From: an uncultured Methylibium sp.
Lineage (GTDB): Bacteria > Pseudomonadota > Gammaproteobacteria > Burkholderiales > Burkholderiaceae_C
Direction of reading: 5' to 3'
DNA length: 64,000 bases
Assembly: GCF_902826655.1 (NCBI RefSeq)
Contig: NZ_CADEFR010000010.1
Coordinates: 1 to 64,000 of the forward strand
The notes under the pieces are model-generated. The model did not search any database. It was given only the letters and a program-made list of their open reading frames with translations, and was not told the DNA's origin. Below, one piece after another: positions 9,238 through 17,443 of the stretch. A program made the position numbers and the translations under genes. Every line of letters starts with the position of its first letter. Within the stretch, counting starts at the first letter, position 1.

Positions 9238-9891
9238 ATGAGCAAGCCCAAGAAGACCCCGGCCATCGCCGACAAGAAGACGCCGGGCCTGGCGGCGTCG
9301 AACATGACCGGCACCGGCCCCGGCGGCCTGGGCGTGCGTGCCTTCGCCGAGTGGTACCGCGACCGCGAGCTCGAGCAGTGGGCGAAGTTCGACTTCGGCG
9401 CGCTCGAGAAGATCGCCAAGGCGATCGAGACCGCCGAGAAGAAGGGCAAGCAGATCTTCGTGATGGGCAACGGTGGTTCGGCCGCCACGGCCTCGCACAT
9501 CGCCACCGACTGGTCCAAGACCGCCGAGCGCGTCGGCAAGCCGCTGATCCGCTGCACGTCCCTCAACGACAACACCGCCTTCATGACGGCGATCGGCAAC
9601 GACCTCGGCTACGCGGAGCTGTTCTCGCGCCAGTTGCAGAACCTGCTGAATGCCGGCGACCTGGTCGTGATCATCTCGGGCTCGGGCAACTCGCCCAACG
9701 TGATCAAGGCCGCCGAGTACGCCAGGAAGACCGGCGCCAAGACGATCGCCCTGACCGGCTTCACGGGCGGCAAGCTGCGCGAGATGGCCGACATCTGCCT
9801 GCACGTCGACAGCGACCAGTACGGCGTGATCGAGGACATGCACATGGCCGCCGGATCGATCCTGGCCTTCTATCTGAAGCAGCGCAAGTGA
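9238..9891 (+). CDS. gmhA: Sedoheptulose-7-phosphate isomerase, GmhA-type SIS domain
   Basis: A 217-residue SIS-domain isomerase that converts sedoheptulose 7-phosphate to D-glycero-D-manno-heptose 7-phosphate, the first step to ADP- or GDP-heptose. Visible features are the phosphate-binding GNGGSAATASH (78-88), SLNDNTAF, the second phosphate loop SGSGNSPN (147-154) and ED(M)HMA near the C-terminus with the catalytic-type Glu/His. A 30-residue Lys/Pro-rich N-terminal extension is longer than in most GmhA proteins. AGAGGA precedes the ATG. The kinase, guanylyltransferase and phosphatase of the same pathway lie downstream. Confidence 0.9.
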   Translation: MSKPKKTPAIADKKTPGLAASNMTGTGPGGLGVRAFAEWYRDRELEQWAKFDFGALEKIAKAIETAEKKGKQIFVMGNGGSAATASHIATDWSKTAERVGKPLIRCTSLNDNTAFMTAIGNDLGYAELFSRQLQNLLNAGDLVVIISGSGNSPNVIKAAEYARKTGAKTIALTGFTGGKLREMADICLHVDSDQYGVIEDMHMAAGSILAFYLKQRK

Positions 9892-9916
9892 TGCCGCACG
9901 CGGGGACACGGCGGCG

Positions 9917-11200
9917 ATGATCCACTACGTGACGCAGAACGGCATCGGCAATGCCTGGGTGGCCAACGAACTGAGCCGCGTCGAGGCCGGGGGCGTGCCC
10001 TACGTCCTGCACTCGATGCGCCGCCCGGACAAGCTGCTGCACGGCTCGGCCTGGGCCTTGCGGCTGAACGAGGCGACGCGGGTGATCTACCCGCTGCCGC
10101 CGCTCGGCCTGCTGCTGTCGCTGCTGCTGGCGCCGCTGCTGTTCGGCGGCCGCTTCTTTGCGGCGCTGTCGAACGCGTTGTTCGGACGGCGCGAGCACCT
10201 GCGCGCACGCGCCGCCGGCATCGCCCACCTGGCGGTGGCCTGCCACTGGGCGCGGCAGCTGCGGCGCGGGGCCGAGCCGGTCACGCACATTCATTCGCAA
10301 TGGATCAACTCCTGCGGCACGATCGCGATGGACGGCGCCTGGCTCCTGGACGTGCCCTACAGCTTCACCGGGCATGCGACCGACCTGTACCGCGACCGCT
10401 GCGCGCTGCTCGACAAGATCGCGCGCGCCGACTTCATCGTCTGCATCTCCGAGTTCCACCGCCGGTTCTACCTGGAGCACGGCGCGCGGCCCGAGCAGCT
10501 GATCGTCGCCTACTGCGGCATCGATCCCGCGGTGTTCTATCCGCCGGCGACCAGCACGGCGGCGCCCGACCGGCCCTACCGCATCGTCGCCTCCGGCCGG
10601 CTGGTCGAGAAGAAGGGCTTCGCCTATCTGATCGACGCCTGCCGGCTGCTGGCCGACCGCGGCGAGCGCTTCGACTGCGTGATCGGCGGCAGCGGCCCGC
10701 TCGAGTCCGAGCTGCGCGCCCACGTCGCGCGCGTCGGACTGGCCGATCGCATCACCATCACCGGCCAGGCGCTGCTGCAGGAGAAGATCATCGACTTCAT
10801 GCACGGCGGCGACGTCTACGTGCTGCCGTGCGTGTGGGCCGCGGACGGCGACGTCGACGGCCTGCCGCAGATGCTGATGGAGGCGATGGCCAGCGGGCTG
10901 CCCGCGATCTCCACGCGGCTGGTCGGCATCCCGGACCTCATCCGCGACGGCGAGACCGGGCTGCTGGTGCCACCCAACGACGCGGCCGCGCTGGCCGACG
11001 CGATCGCCCGCCTGATGCACGACCGCGCGCTCGGCCACCGGCTGGCCGACGACGGCCGGCGCTGGGTGCACCAGCGCTTCGACCTGCGCGACTGCCTGGA
11101 GCCGCTGATCGAACGCTACCGGCAGCGCCTCGGCCTGGCGCGCCACGACGCCGTCGCGGCCGCGCCGGCGCATCCCCCACAGCAGATGAGCAGGGTCTGA
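9917..11200 (+). CDS. Glycosyltransferase family 4 (GT-B)
   Basis: A 427-residue GT-B enzyme. The C-terminal donor domain shows SGRLVEKKGF, IGGSGPLESELR, a GDVYVLPC stretch and GLPQMLMEAMASGLPAIST, where the EX7E-type Glu binds the nucleotide sugar. The N-terminal half has a hydrophobic patch (LLLSLLLAPLLFGG) that may hold it at the membrane. It presumably adds a sugar to the lipid-linked repeat unit; heptose would suit the neighbours, but donor and acceptor cannot be read. It starts 26 bases after gmhA and ends four bases before the kinase gene. Confidence 0.9.
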   Translation: MIHYVTQNGIGNAWVANELSRVEAGGVPYVLHSMRRPDKLLHGSAWALRLNEATRVIYPLPPLGLLLSLLLAPLLFGGRFFAALSNALFGRREHLRARAAGIAHLAVACHWARQLRRGAEPVTHIHSQWINSCGTIAMDGAWLLDVPYSFTGHATDLYRDRCALLDKIARADFIVCISEFHRRFYLEHGARPEQLIVAYCGIDPAVFYPPATSTAAPDRPYRIVASGRLVEKKGFAYLIDACRLLADRGERFDCVIGGSGPLESELRAHVARVGLADRITITGQALLQEKIIDFMHGGDVYVLPCVWAADGDVDGLPQMLMEAMASGLPAISTRLVGIPDLIRDGETGLLVPPNDAAALADAIARLMHDRALGHRLADDGRRWVHQRFDLRDCLEPLIERYRQRLGLARHDAVAAAPAHPPQQMSRV

Positions 11201-11204
11201 CGCC

Positions 11205-12203
11205 ATGATCATTTCCCAGACCCCCTACCGGGTCAGCTTCGCCGGCGGCGGCACCGACCTGCCCGCCTTCTACCGACAGGAGTACGGCGCGGTGCTGTCG
11301 ATGGCGATCGACAAGCACATGTACGTGACGGTCAGCCCGCGCTTCGAGTCGAGCACGCGCGTGGCCTACACGCGCGTCGAGATGGTCGACCAGGTGAGTG
11401 AGCTGCAGCACGAGCTGGTGCGCGAGGCCCTCAAGCTCACCGGCCTGGGACGCCACCTCGAAGTCACCACCGTCGGCGACGTGCCCGGCGGCACCGGGAT
11501 GGGCTCGTCGAGTTCGCTGACGGTGGGCGTGCTGCAGGCCCTCTATGCCTACAAGGGCCAGATCGTCAGCGCCAAGAACCTGGCCGAGCAGGCCTGCCGC
11601 ATCGAGATCGACGTGCTGGGCAAGCCGATCGGCAAGCAGGACCAGTACGCTGCGGCCTTCGGCGGCCTGAACTACATCCGCTTCAACCCCGACGACAGCG
11701 TCGACGTCGAGCCGGTGCCGGCGCGTCCCGAGACGATGCAGGAACTCGGCAGCCGCATGATGCTGCTCTACACCGAGCAGCAGCGCGACGCCGACGGCAT
11801 CCTCAAGCGCCAGAGCGAAGGCACCAGGGACCGCATGCCGGTGCTGCGTGCGATGCGCGACCTGGCACACGAGATGCGCCTGGCGCTGGGCGGCGGCGGC
11901 GGCCTCGACGAGTTCGCGCGGCTGCTGCACGAGGGCTGGGAGCTCAAGCGCTCGCTCGGCTTCGGCATCAGCATGGAGAAGGTCGACGCCTGGTACGACC
12001 AGGCCCGCAAGCTCGGCGCCCAGGGCGGCAAGCTGCTCGGCGCCGGCGGCGGCGGCTTCCTGCTGCTGCTGGCCCCGCACGAGCGCCACAACCTGATCCG
12101 CGAGGCGCTGGGACGGCCGCGCGAGCTGACGCTCGGCATCGACCGCCGCGGCGGCCGCATCATCTTCATCAGCGACCACCAGCGGTTGCTGCACAACCAG
12201 TGA
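11205..12203 (+). CDS. hddA: D-glycero-alpha-D-manno-heptose-7-phosphate kinase (HddA-like GHMP kinase)
   Basis: A 332-residue GHMP-superfamily kinase. The N-terminal RVSFAGGGTDLPAFY (9-23) and the ATP loop PGGTGMGSSSSL (94-105) are the hallmark of HddA-type heptose kinases, and GAGGGGFLLLL near residue 280 is GHMP motif 3. It would phosphorylate D,D-heptose 7-phosphate at C1, giving the alpha-1,7-bisphosphate. The genes before and after it (gmhA, hddC) support this over galactokinase, mevalonate or fucokinase-like roles. Spacing of four bases from the GT4 stop implies translational coupling. Confidence 0.87.
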   Translation: MIISQTPYRVSFAGGGTDLPAFYRQEYGAVLSMAIDKHMYVTVSPRFESSTRVAYTRVEMVDQVSELQHELVREALKLTGLGRHLEVTTVGDVPGGTGMGSSSSLTVGVLQALYAYKGQIVSAKNLAEQACRIEIDVLGKPIGKQDQYAAAFGGLNYIRFNPDDSVDVEPVPARPETMQELGSRMMLLYTEQQRDADGILKRQSEGTRDRMPVLRAMRDLAHEMRLALGGGGGLDEFARLLHEGWELKRSLGFGISMEKVDAWYDQARKLGAQGGKLLGAGGGGFLLLLAPHERHNLIREALGRPRELTLGIDRRGGRIIFISDHQRLLHNQ

Positions 12204-12219
12204 CGAGAGGACATCGCCC

Positions 12220-13344
12220 GTGAAGGTGCTGTTGACCGGCGGCGCCGGCTTCATCGGATCCCACACGGCCGACGCGCTGCTGCGCGAAGGCCACCAGGTG
12301 CGCGTGCTCGACTCGCTCGAGGAGCCGGTCCACCCTGGCCGCCGCGTGCCCGACTACCTGGATGCGCGCATCGAGTTCGTGCGCGGCGACGTGCGCGACG
12401 CCACCGTCCTGCTCGATGCACTGCGCGGCTGCGACGTGGTCTACCACCTGGCCGCCTTCCAGGACTACCTGCCGACCTTCAGCCGCTTCTTCGACGTCAA
12501 CGTCACCAGCACCGCGCTGATCTACGAGCTGATCGTTCGCGAGCGGCTGCCTGTGAAGAAGGTCATCGTCGCCTCCAGCCAGGCCGCGCTCGGCGAGGGC
12601 CTGTACCACGACGCCGACGGCAAGGCCGTGCTGCCCGACATCCGCCCGACCGAGCAGCTGGAGCGCGGCGTCTGGGACGTGCAGGCGCCGGCCGGCTCGC
12701 GCGGCCCGCTGGCCTGGCGGCCGACCGACGAGACGGTCGCCAACCCGCAGAACCAGTACGGGCTGTCCAAGATCGCCGAGGAGCGCGTGGCGCTGTCGCT
12801 CGGCAAGCGCTACGGCATCCCGAGCGTGGCGATGCGCTACTCCATCGTCCAGGGTCCGCGCCAGAGCTTCTACAACGCCTACAGCGGCGCCTGCCGCGTG
12901 TTCTGCCTGAGCTTCCACCTCGGCCGCGAGCCGATGATCTACGAGGACGGCCAGCAGGTCCGCGACTTCGTCAACATCCAGGACGTGGTCGACGCCAACC
13001 TGCTGGTGCTGCGCGATCCGCGCGCGGACTTCGAGATGTTCAACGTTGGCGGCGACCTGGCGCACACGGTGTCCTCGTTCGCGACCGTGGTCGCGGACGT
13101 CTTCGGCGCGAAGGGCTACGTCGCGGCCCCCTGCGGCAAGTTCCGCTTCGGCGACACGCGCCACATCTGCTCGGACGTGAGCAAGCTCAAGGCCCTGGGC
13201 TGGCAGCCGACGCGCACGGTGCACGACAGCGTCGAGGCCTACCGCGGCTGGCTGGCCACGGCCGAGAACGCGGCGCAGATCCTCGACTACTGCAACCAGC
13301 AGATGGCCGCGCTGAACGTCGTGCGCGACGTCAAGAAGGCGTGA
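12220..13344 (+). CDS. NAD-dependent sugar epimerase/dehydratase (extended SDR)
   Basis: A 374-residue extended short-chain dehydrogenase. It has the Rossmann GGAGFIGS (7-14), HLAAFQDYLP after strand 4, ASSQAALG with the catalytic Ser (119-126) and Tyr180/Lys184 in YGLSKIAEE. It acts on a nucleotide sugar, and its place between hddA and hddC suggests GDP-heptose or a related sugar, for example epimerisation or 4,6-oxidation/dehydration towards a modified heptose. UDP-sugar substrates are equally compatible with the sequence. The start is a GTG at 12220 with GAGAGGA upstream; the stop overlaps the hddC start. Confidence 0.85.
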   Translation: MKVLLTGGAGFIGSHTADALLREGHQVRVLDSLEEPVHPGRRVPDYLDARIEFVRGDVRDATVLLDALRGCDVVYHLAAFQDYLPTFSRFFDVNVTSTALIYELIVRERLPVKKVIVASSQAALGEGLYHDADGKAVLPDIRPTEQLERGVWDVQAPAGSRGPLAWRPTDETVANPQNQYGLSKIAEERVALSLGKRYGIPSVAMRYSIVQGPRQSFYNAYSGACRVFCLSFHLGREPMIYEDGQQVRDFVNIQDVVDANLLVLRDPRADFEMFNVGGDLAHTVSSFATVVADVFGAKGYVAAPCGKFRFGDTRHICSDVSKLKALGWQPTRTVHDSVEAYRGWLATAENAAQILDYCNQQMAALNVVRDVKKA

Positions 13345-14105
13345 GCGCTTCCGCCTCGCAGCGGCGCACCAAGGCCCTGCTGCTGGCCGGCGGGATGGGC
13401 AGCCGGCTTCGCCCGCTGACCGACACGGTGCCCAAGTGCCTGGTCGAGATCGGCGGGCGGCCGCTGCTGGACCACTGGTTCGCCGCGCTGCGACGCGCCG
13501 GCGTGCACGATGCGATGGTCAACACCCACCACCTGCCGGAGCCGGTGCGCGCCTTCCTGGCGGCCAAGAACGGCGAGGGCTTCCGTGCCGTCGAGGCCTA
13601 CGAGCCCCAGCTGCTGGGCTCGGCCGGCACCATCGCCGCGCACCCGGACTGGGCCGACGACGCCGACGACGTGCTGATCGTCTACGCCGACAACCTGTCG
13701 GACCTGGACCTCGGCGCCTTCCTGGCCACACACCGCCGCCACGGCGCGCCATTCACGATGCTGCTGTTCCACGCGCCCAACCCGCGCGCCTGCGGCATCG
13801 CCGAGACGGACGCCGAGGGCCGGATCGTCGCCTTCGAGGAAAAGCCGGCCGAGCCGCGCTCGGACCTGGCGAACGCCGGCGTCTACGCCGTCACCGCCGA
13901 GGCTTGGCGCGAGATCGCCGCATTGCGCGCCTTCGACATCGGCTACCACGTGCTGCCGCGCTTCGTCGGCCGCATGCAGGGCCACGTGCACGGCGGCTAC
14001 CACCGCGACATCGGCGACCTGGCCGCGCTGGAGTCGGCGCGGCGCGCCTACGCCGCCGGCTCGCGCGCCACTCATCACTCCACCTCCACAGGAAGCCCCC
14101 CATGA
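13341..14105 (+). CDS. hddC: D-glycero-alpha-D-manno-heptose-1-phosphate guanylyltransferase (HddC-like)
   Basis: A 254-residue sugar-nucleotidyltransferase with the family signature LLAGGMGSRLRPLTDTVPKC (13-33 region), the acceptor-site GSAGT (about 96-100) and a metal-binding VYADNLSD. Following gmhA and hddA it most plausibly joins GTP and heptose 1-phosphate to give GDP-heptose; other NDP-sugars cannot be excluded. The GTG start at 13341 overlaps the epimerase stop (GTGA), and its TGA overlaps the next ATG (ATGA), so three genes are coupled in a row. The last ~15 residues are Ser/Thr-rich and poorly conserved-looking. Confidence 0.83.
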   Translation: MSASASQRRTKALLLAGGMGSRLRPLTDTVPKCLVEIGGRPLLDHWFAALRRAGVHDAMVNTHHLPEPVRAFLAAKNGEGFRAVEAYEPQLLGSAGTIAAHPDWADDADDVLIVYADNLSDLDLGAFLATHRRHGAPFTMLLFHAPNPRACGIAETDAEGRIVAFEEKPAEPRSDLANAGVYAVTAEAWREIAALRAFDIGYHVLPRFVGRMQGHVHGGYHRDIGDLAALESARRAYAAGSRATHHSTSTGSPP

Positions 14106-15100
14106 GGATCTTCGTCACCGGCGGCGCCGGCTATGTCGGCAGCGCCTGCCTGCGCCTCCTGCTGGCCCAGGGCCACGACGCGATCGCGTTCGACAACCTG
14201 TCCGAAGGCCACCGCCTCGCGGTGCCCGAAGGCCGGCTGATCGAGGGCGACATCCGCGACACCGCCGCGCTGGCCGCCGCGATGAAGACGCACGGCGCCG
14301 AGGCCGTGATGCACTTCGCCGCGGCCACCTACGTCGGCGAGTCGGTCACCAACCCCGACCACCACTACGGCAACAACATCGGCGGCACGCTGAGCCTGCT
14401 GCGCGCGATGCGCGAGGCCGGCGTGGCACGCATGCTGTTCTCGAGCACCTGCGCGACCTACGGCGACAACCCCGAGCCGCCGATGAACGAAGAGGCGGCC
14501 CAGATCCCCTGCAGCCCCTACGCGCGCACCAAGCTGGCGGTCGAGTGGATGATCCGCGACTTCGCGCATGCCTACGGCCTGGGCTACACGATCCTGCGCT
14601 ACTTCAACGCCTCGGGGGCCGACGGCGACGGCGAGTTCGGCGAGAACCACGAGCCCGAGACCCACCTGATCCCGCTGCTGCTGCAGGTCGCGCTGGGCCA
14701 GCGCGACAAGCTGATGCTCTACGGCGACGACTACCCGACGCCCGACGGCACCTGCATCCGCGACTACGTGCACACCGACGACCTCGCCTCCGCGCACCTG
14801 CTGGCGATCGCGGCCACCACGCCGACGACCGCGGAGGTGTTCAACATCGGCACCGGAAACGGCCAGTCGGTGAAGCAGGTGCACCAGGCCTGCGAGGACG
14901 TGACCGGCCGCAGGATCCCGCTGCAGGTCGTGGCGCGACGCCCCGGCGATGCGCCGGCGCTGGTGGCCGATCCGACCAAGCTCAAGACCCGGCTCGGCTG
15001 GACGCCGCGCTACGAGGACATCCGCGCCACCGTCCAGACCGCCTGGGCCTGGCACCAGCGCTACCCGAAGGGCTACGCCGACAAGGCGGCGCGCAAGTAG
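14102..15100 (+). CDS. galE: UDP-glucose 4-epimerase-like protein
   Basis: A 332-residue GalE-type extended SDR: Rossmann GGAGYVGS (7-14), [12 protein letters not shown] (71-82), catalytic FSSTCATYG (113-121) and Tyr140/Lys144 in YARTK, then RYFNASGAD and the [10 protein letters not shown] motif, all typical of UDP-hexose 4-epimerases. It would supply UDP-galactose or a related sugar for the polymer. AGGA precedes the ATG. It ends the plus-strand unit and its last 28 bases overlap antisense with the end of gmhB. Confidence 0.88.
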   Translation: MRIFVTGGAGYVGSACLRLLLAQGHDAIAFDNLSEGHRLAVPEGRLIEGDIRDTAALAAAMKTHGAEAVMHFAAATYVGESVTNPDHHYGNNIGGTLSLLRAMREAGVARMLFSSTCATYGDNPEPPMNEEAAQIPCSPYARTKLAVEWMIRDFAHAYGLGYTILRYFNASGADGDGEFGENHEPETHLIPLLLQVALGQRDKLMLYGDDYPTPDGTCIRDYVHTDDLASAHLLAIAATTPTTAEVFNIGTGNGQSVKQVHQACEDVTGRRIPLQVVARRPGDAPALVADPTKLKTRLGWTPRYEDIRATVQTAWAWHQRYPKGYADKAARK

Positions 15101-15657
15101 GCTTCCGCGTCCGCCAGCCGGCGGATGCGCGTGGCGGCGGCGTGCACCGGACGCTCGTCGTCGGCCGGCCTGAACTGCAGCAGCCGGCCGATGCCGGCGG
15201 CCACACCGGCCTGGATGTCGGTGTCCATGTCGCCCACCAGCGTCGAGGCCGCGACGTCGACGCCGAACTCGCGCGCGGCCTGCTGGATCATCCCCGGCCC
15301 CGGCTTGCGCATCGGCGAGTCGAGCTTGTAGGCACCGACGCCGTGCTCGGGGTGGAAGGGGCAGAAGTAGACCCTGTCGATCGGCGCGCCCTCGGCCTCG
15401 AAGCGCTGCAGCATCCACGCGGTCAGCGCATGGAAGTCGTCCTCGGTGTAGTAGCCGCGGCCGATGCCGGCCTGGTTGGTGACCACGAAGATCCGATGGC
15501 CGCGCGCCCGTGCCGATCGGCACAGCTCGAAGATCCCGTCGATGAACTGGAAGTCCTCGCGGCGATGAACGTAGGCGTGATCGACGTTGATCACGCCGTC
15601 GCGGTCGAGGAAGAGCGCCGGTCGGGCGATCAAGCCGGCCGCCCGCTGCGCAGGCAT
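15073..15657 (-). CDS. gmhB: D-glycero-D-manno-heptose 1,7-bisphosphate 7-phosphatase (GmhB-like HAD)
   Basis: A 194-residue HAD-IIIA phosphatase with [10 protein letters not shown] (nucleophile and acid Asp pair), [20 protein letters not shown] and [11 protein letters not shown]. It removes the 7-phosphate from heptose 1,7-bisphosphate between the HddA and HddC steps. Odd point: the usual zinc loop of GmhB has CxH and later CxC, but here CPFHP is kept while the second pair reads DSPM, so the zinc site looks incomplete. ATG 15657 overlaps the upstream GT2 gene by 28 bases; a TTG at 15633 giving a TTGA overlap is an alternative. Confidence 0.87.
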   Translation of the reverse strand: MPAQRAAGLIARPALFLDRDGVINVDHAYVHRREDFQFIDGIFELCRSARARGHRIFVVTNQAGIGRGYYTEDDFHALTAWMLQRFEAEGAPIDRVYFCPFHPEHGVGAYKLDSPMRKPGPGMIQQAAREFGVDVAASTLVGDMDTDIQAGVAAGIGRLLQFRPADDERPVHAAATRIRRLADAEAYLRAALSA

Positions 15658-16577
15658 TCCTCGGTCGCGCGGCGCTTGCCGACCACCAGCGAGCGCATCT
15701 GGTAGCGCCGCAGGAAGCGACGGAACTCCGGGTCGTCGTAGCGCGGCTTGGCGCGCGCGGCACCCCACAGCCAGCCCCACAGCACCGCGAGCTGCCCCAG
15801 CACATAGGGCTTCTGGTTGAACCGCGAGACGGCGCTGGCCGCCAGGTAGAAGAAGCCGGTGCCCATGTAGTACTGGCCGAAGCCCTGGCGCACGCGACCC
15901 GTGTAGATCCCCTTGTGGCTGGCGCCCATCGGCCGCAGGTGGACGAAGCGCAGGTCCGGTTCGTCCCAGCTGATGGCGATCCAGCCGTTCATGCGGCACT
16001 TGTGGCCATCGATGCCGTCCCAGCCGACCTCGCGCACGAAGCCGCCGATGCCCTGGAAGCAGCTCACCCGGTAGAACTTCGTCATGCCCAGCGAGTTCTC
16101 GTCGCCGTGACGTTCGTTGACGAGCTCGCCTTCCTGCTCGACATAGGCCTTGCCGCTGCAGGTCGCGATCTGGGGGTCGGCCGTCATCCGCGCCATCAGG
16201 ATCTCGAAGTAGCGCGCCGGCAGGCGCAGATCGAGGTCGAGCTTGCACAGGAAGTCGTAGTCGGTCGGTTCGACCGCGTCGTAGCCGGAGTAGAACGCAT
16301 CGACGACGCCGGGGCCGACCGCGCGGTGTCCGCGGTCGCTGCGCGTGACGATCTGGATCCAGTCGTGCCGGCGGGCGTAGTCGGCGAGGATGGCCGGGGT
16401 CTCGTCGGTCGAGCCGTCGTCGACGATCACCCAGCGCGCCGGGCGGATCGACTGCGCGATCACCGTGTCGAGCGTCTCGCGCATGAAGCTCGCCTCGTTG
16501 CGGCAAGGCGAGATCAGGAGGTAGCGTTGACCAGGAGCCACGGCAGCGTCGATTCGGAATGGATGCGCGGGTGTCAC
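15630..16577 (-). CDS. Glycosyltransferase family 2
   Basis: A GT-A fold inverting glycosyltransferase of about 315 residues. The N-terminus carries [23 protein letters not shown] and the [13 protein letters not shown] stretch, which supplies the DxD metal/nucleotide site. The C-terminal part ([30 protein letters not shown]) is hydrophobic and may sit on the membrane. I prefer the GTG at 16577 with AGGGG upstream; a TTG at 16610 would add 11 residues. It is encoded between a hexapeptide acyltransferase and gmhB, so it probably builds the heptose-containing glycan. Sugar specificity is unknown. Confidence 0.87.
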   Translation of the reverse strand: MTPAHPFRIDAAVAPGQRYLLISPCRNEASFMRETLDTVIAQSIRPARWVIVDDGSTDETPAILADYARRHDWIQIVTRSDRGHRAVGPGVVDAFYSGYDAVEPTDYDFLCKLDLDLRLPARYFEILMARMTADPQIATCSGKAYVEQEGELVNERHGDENSLGMTKFYRVSCFQGIGGFVREVGWDGIDGHKCRMNGWIAISWDEPDLRFVHLRPMGASHKGIYTGRVRQGFGQYYMGTGFFYLAASAVSRFNQKPYVLGQLAVLWGWLWGAARAKPRYDDPEFRRFLRRYQMRSLVVGKRRATEECLRSGRPA

Positions 16578-16632
16578 GGCGACACCCCTGCGGTCCGGAA
16601 TCCTACCCAAGACGCCGGCGCGACCGGGCTCG

Positions 16633-17298
16633 CTAGAGGCGCGCCCCCCCCACCCGCGGGACGACGGAAGCGGCCGGATTTAACGGCGGCTTCGAACTGC
16701 TGGGAGCGCCGAACCAGTGGCGCTTGCGCAGGCGGTCCAGCTCGGGCTCCAGGGCCGAGTCGTGCCCGCCTTCGCGCTGCAGGATCAGGGGGTACCAGGG
16801 CAGGGCCTCCGACTCGTGCTTGAGCCGCTCGACCAGTTCCTCGGTCTTGCAGATGAAGCGCGCCGGCACCCCCCCGACGACCGAATTGGAGGGCACGTCG
16901 TTGGCAACGACGGCGCCGGCCGCGACGACGACGTTGTCGCCGATCGTCACGCCGCGCAGCACCGTCGCACGGTTGCCGATGAAGACGTTGTTGCCGATGT
17001 CGATCTTGCCGACCGCGTCGAGCTTGACGTTGTAGGCGTTCATCAGCATGTTGATGACGCCGTCATGCGCCAGCAGCGTGCAGCTCGCGAGACGCACGTT
17101 GTTGCCCATGCGGACCCAGGGCGCGTCGCCGATCACCGAATCGGGATTGATCGAGCAGTTCTCGCCCATGCTGTAGAACAGGCCATGGTGCTTGATCAGC
17201 TTGGCGAACTCGGGGCCGGAAGGGCGGCACAGCCAGACATACAGCCTCTGGAACTTGAGGCTCTTGAAGGCCGCCCAACGAATCAATCTTCTCAGCAT
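16633..17298 (-). CDS. Left-handed beta-helix (hexapeptide) acyltransferase
   Basis: A 221-residue protein with a hexapeptide-repeat domain at about 50-150 (turns such as IGNNVFIGNRATVLRGV and IGDNVVVAAGAVVANDV) ending in the VVGGVPARFI motif common to O-acetyltransferases of the CysE/NodL/WbbJ group. It probably transfers an acetyl group from acetyl-CoA to a sugar. The N-terminal ~45 residues are basic and amphipathic; the C-terminal ~60 residues have no repeat character. The ATG at 17298 (MLRRLIRW) is chosen over a GTG three codons upstream. It lies 136 bases after an OafA-type acyltransferase gene. Confidence 0.85.
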   Translation of the reverse strand: MLRRLIRWAAFKSLKFQRLYVWLCRPSGPEFAKLIKHHGLFYSMGENCSINPDSVIGDAPWVRMGNNVRLASCTLLAHDGVINMLMNAYNVKLDAVGKIDIGNNVFIGNRATVLRGVTIGDNVVVAAGAVVANDVPSNSVVGGVPARFICKTEELVERLKHESEALPWYPLILQREGGHDSALEPELDRLRKRHWFGAPSSSKPPLNPAASVVPRVGGARL

Positions 17299-17443
17299 GC
17301 TGGCCACCGCGTCACGGCGGAGGAGGTATCAAGGTCGCGCGGCATCCGGAGACTTCCGTCGATCGCCACCCGAAGGACGGGCGCGCTGTCGATGCACGCA
17401 ATTCTGCAAACGAAGTACATCACACCGACGTGCACCGCGGCCG

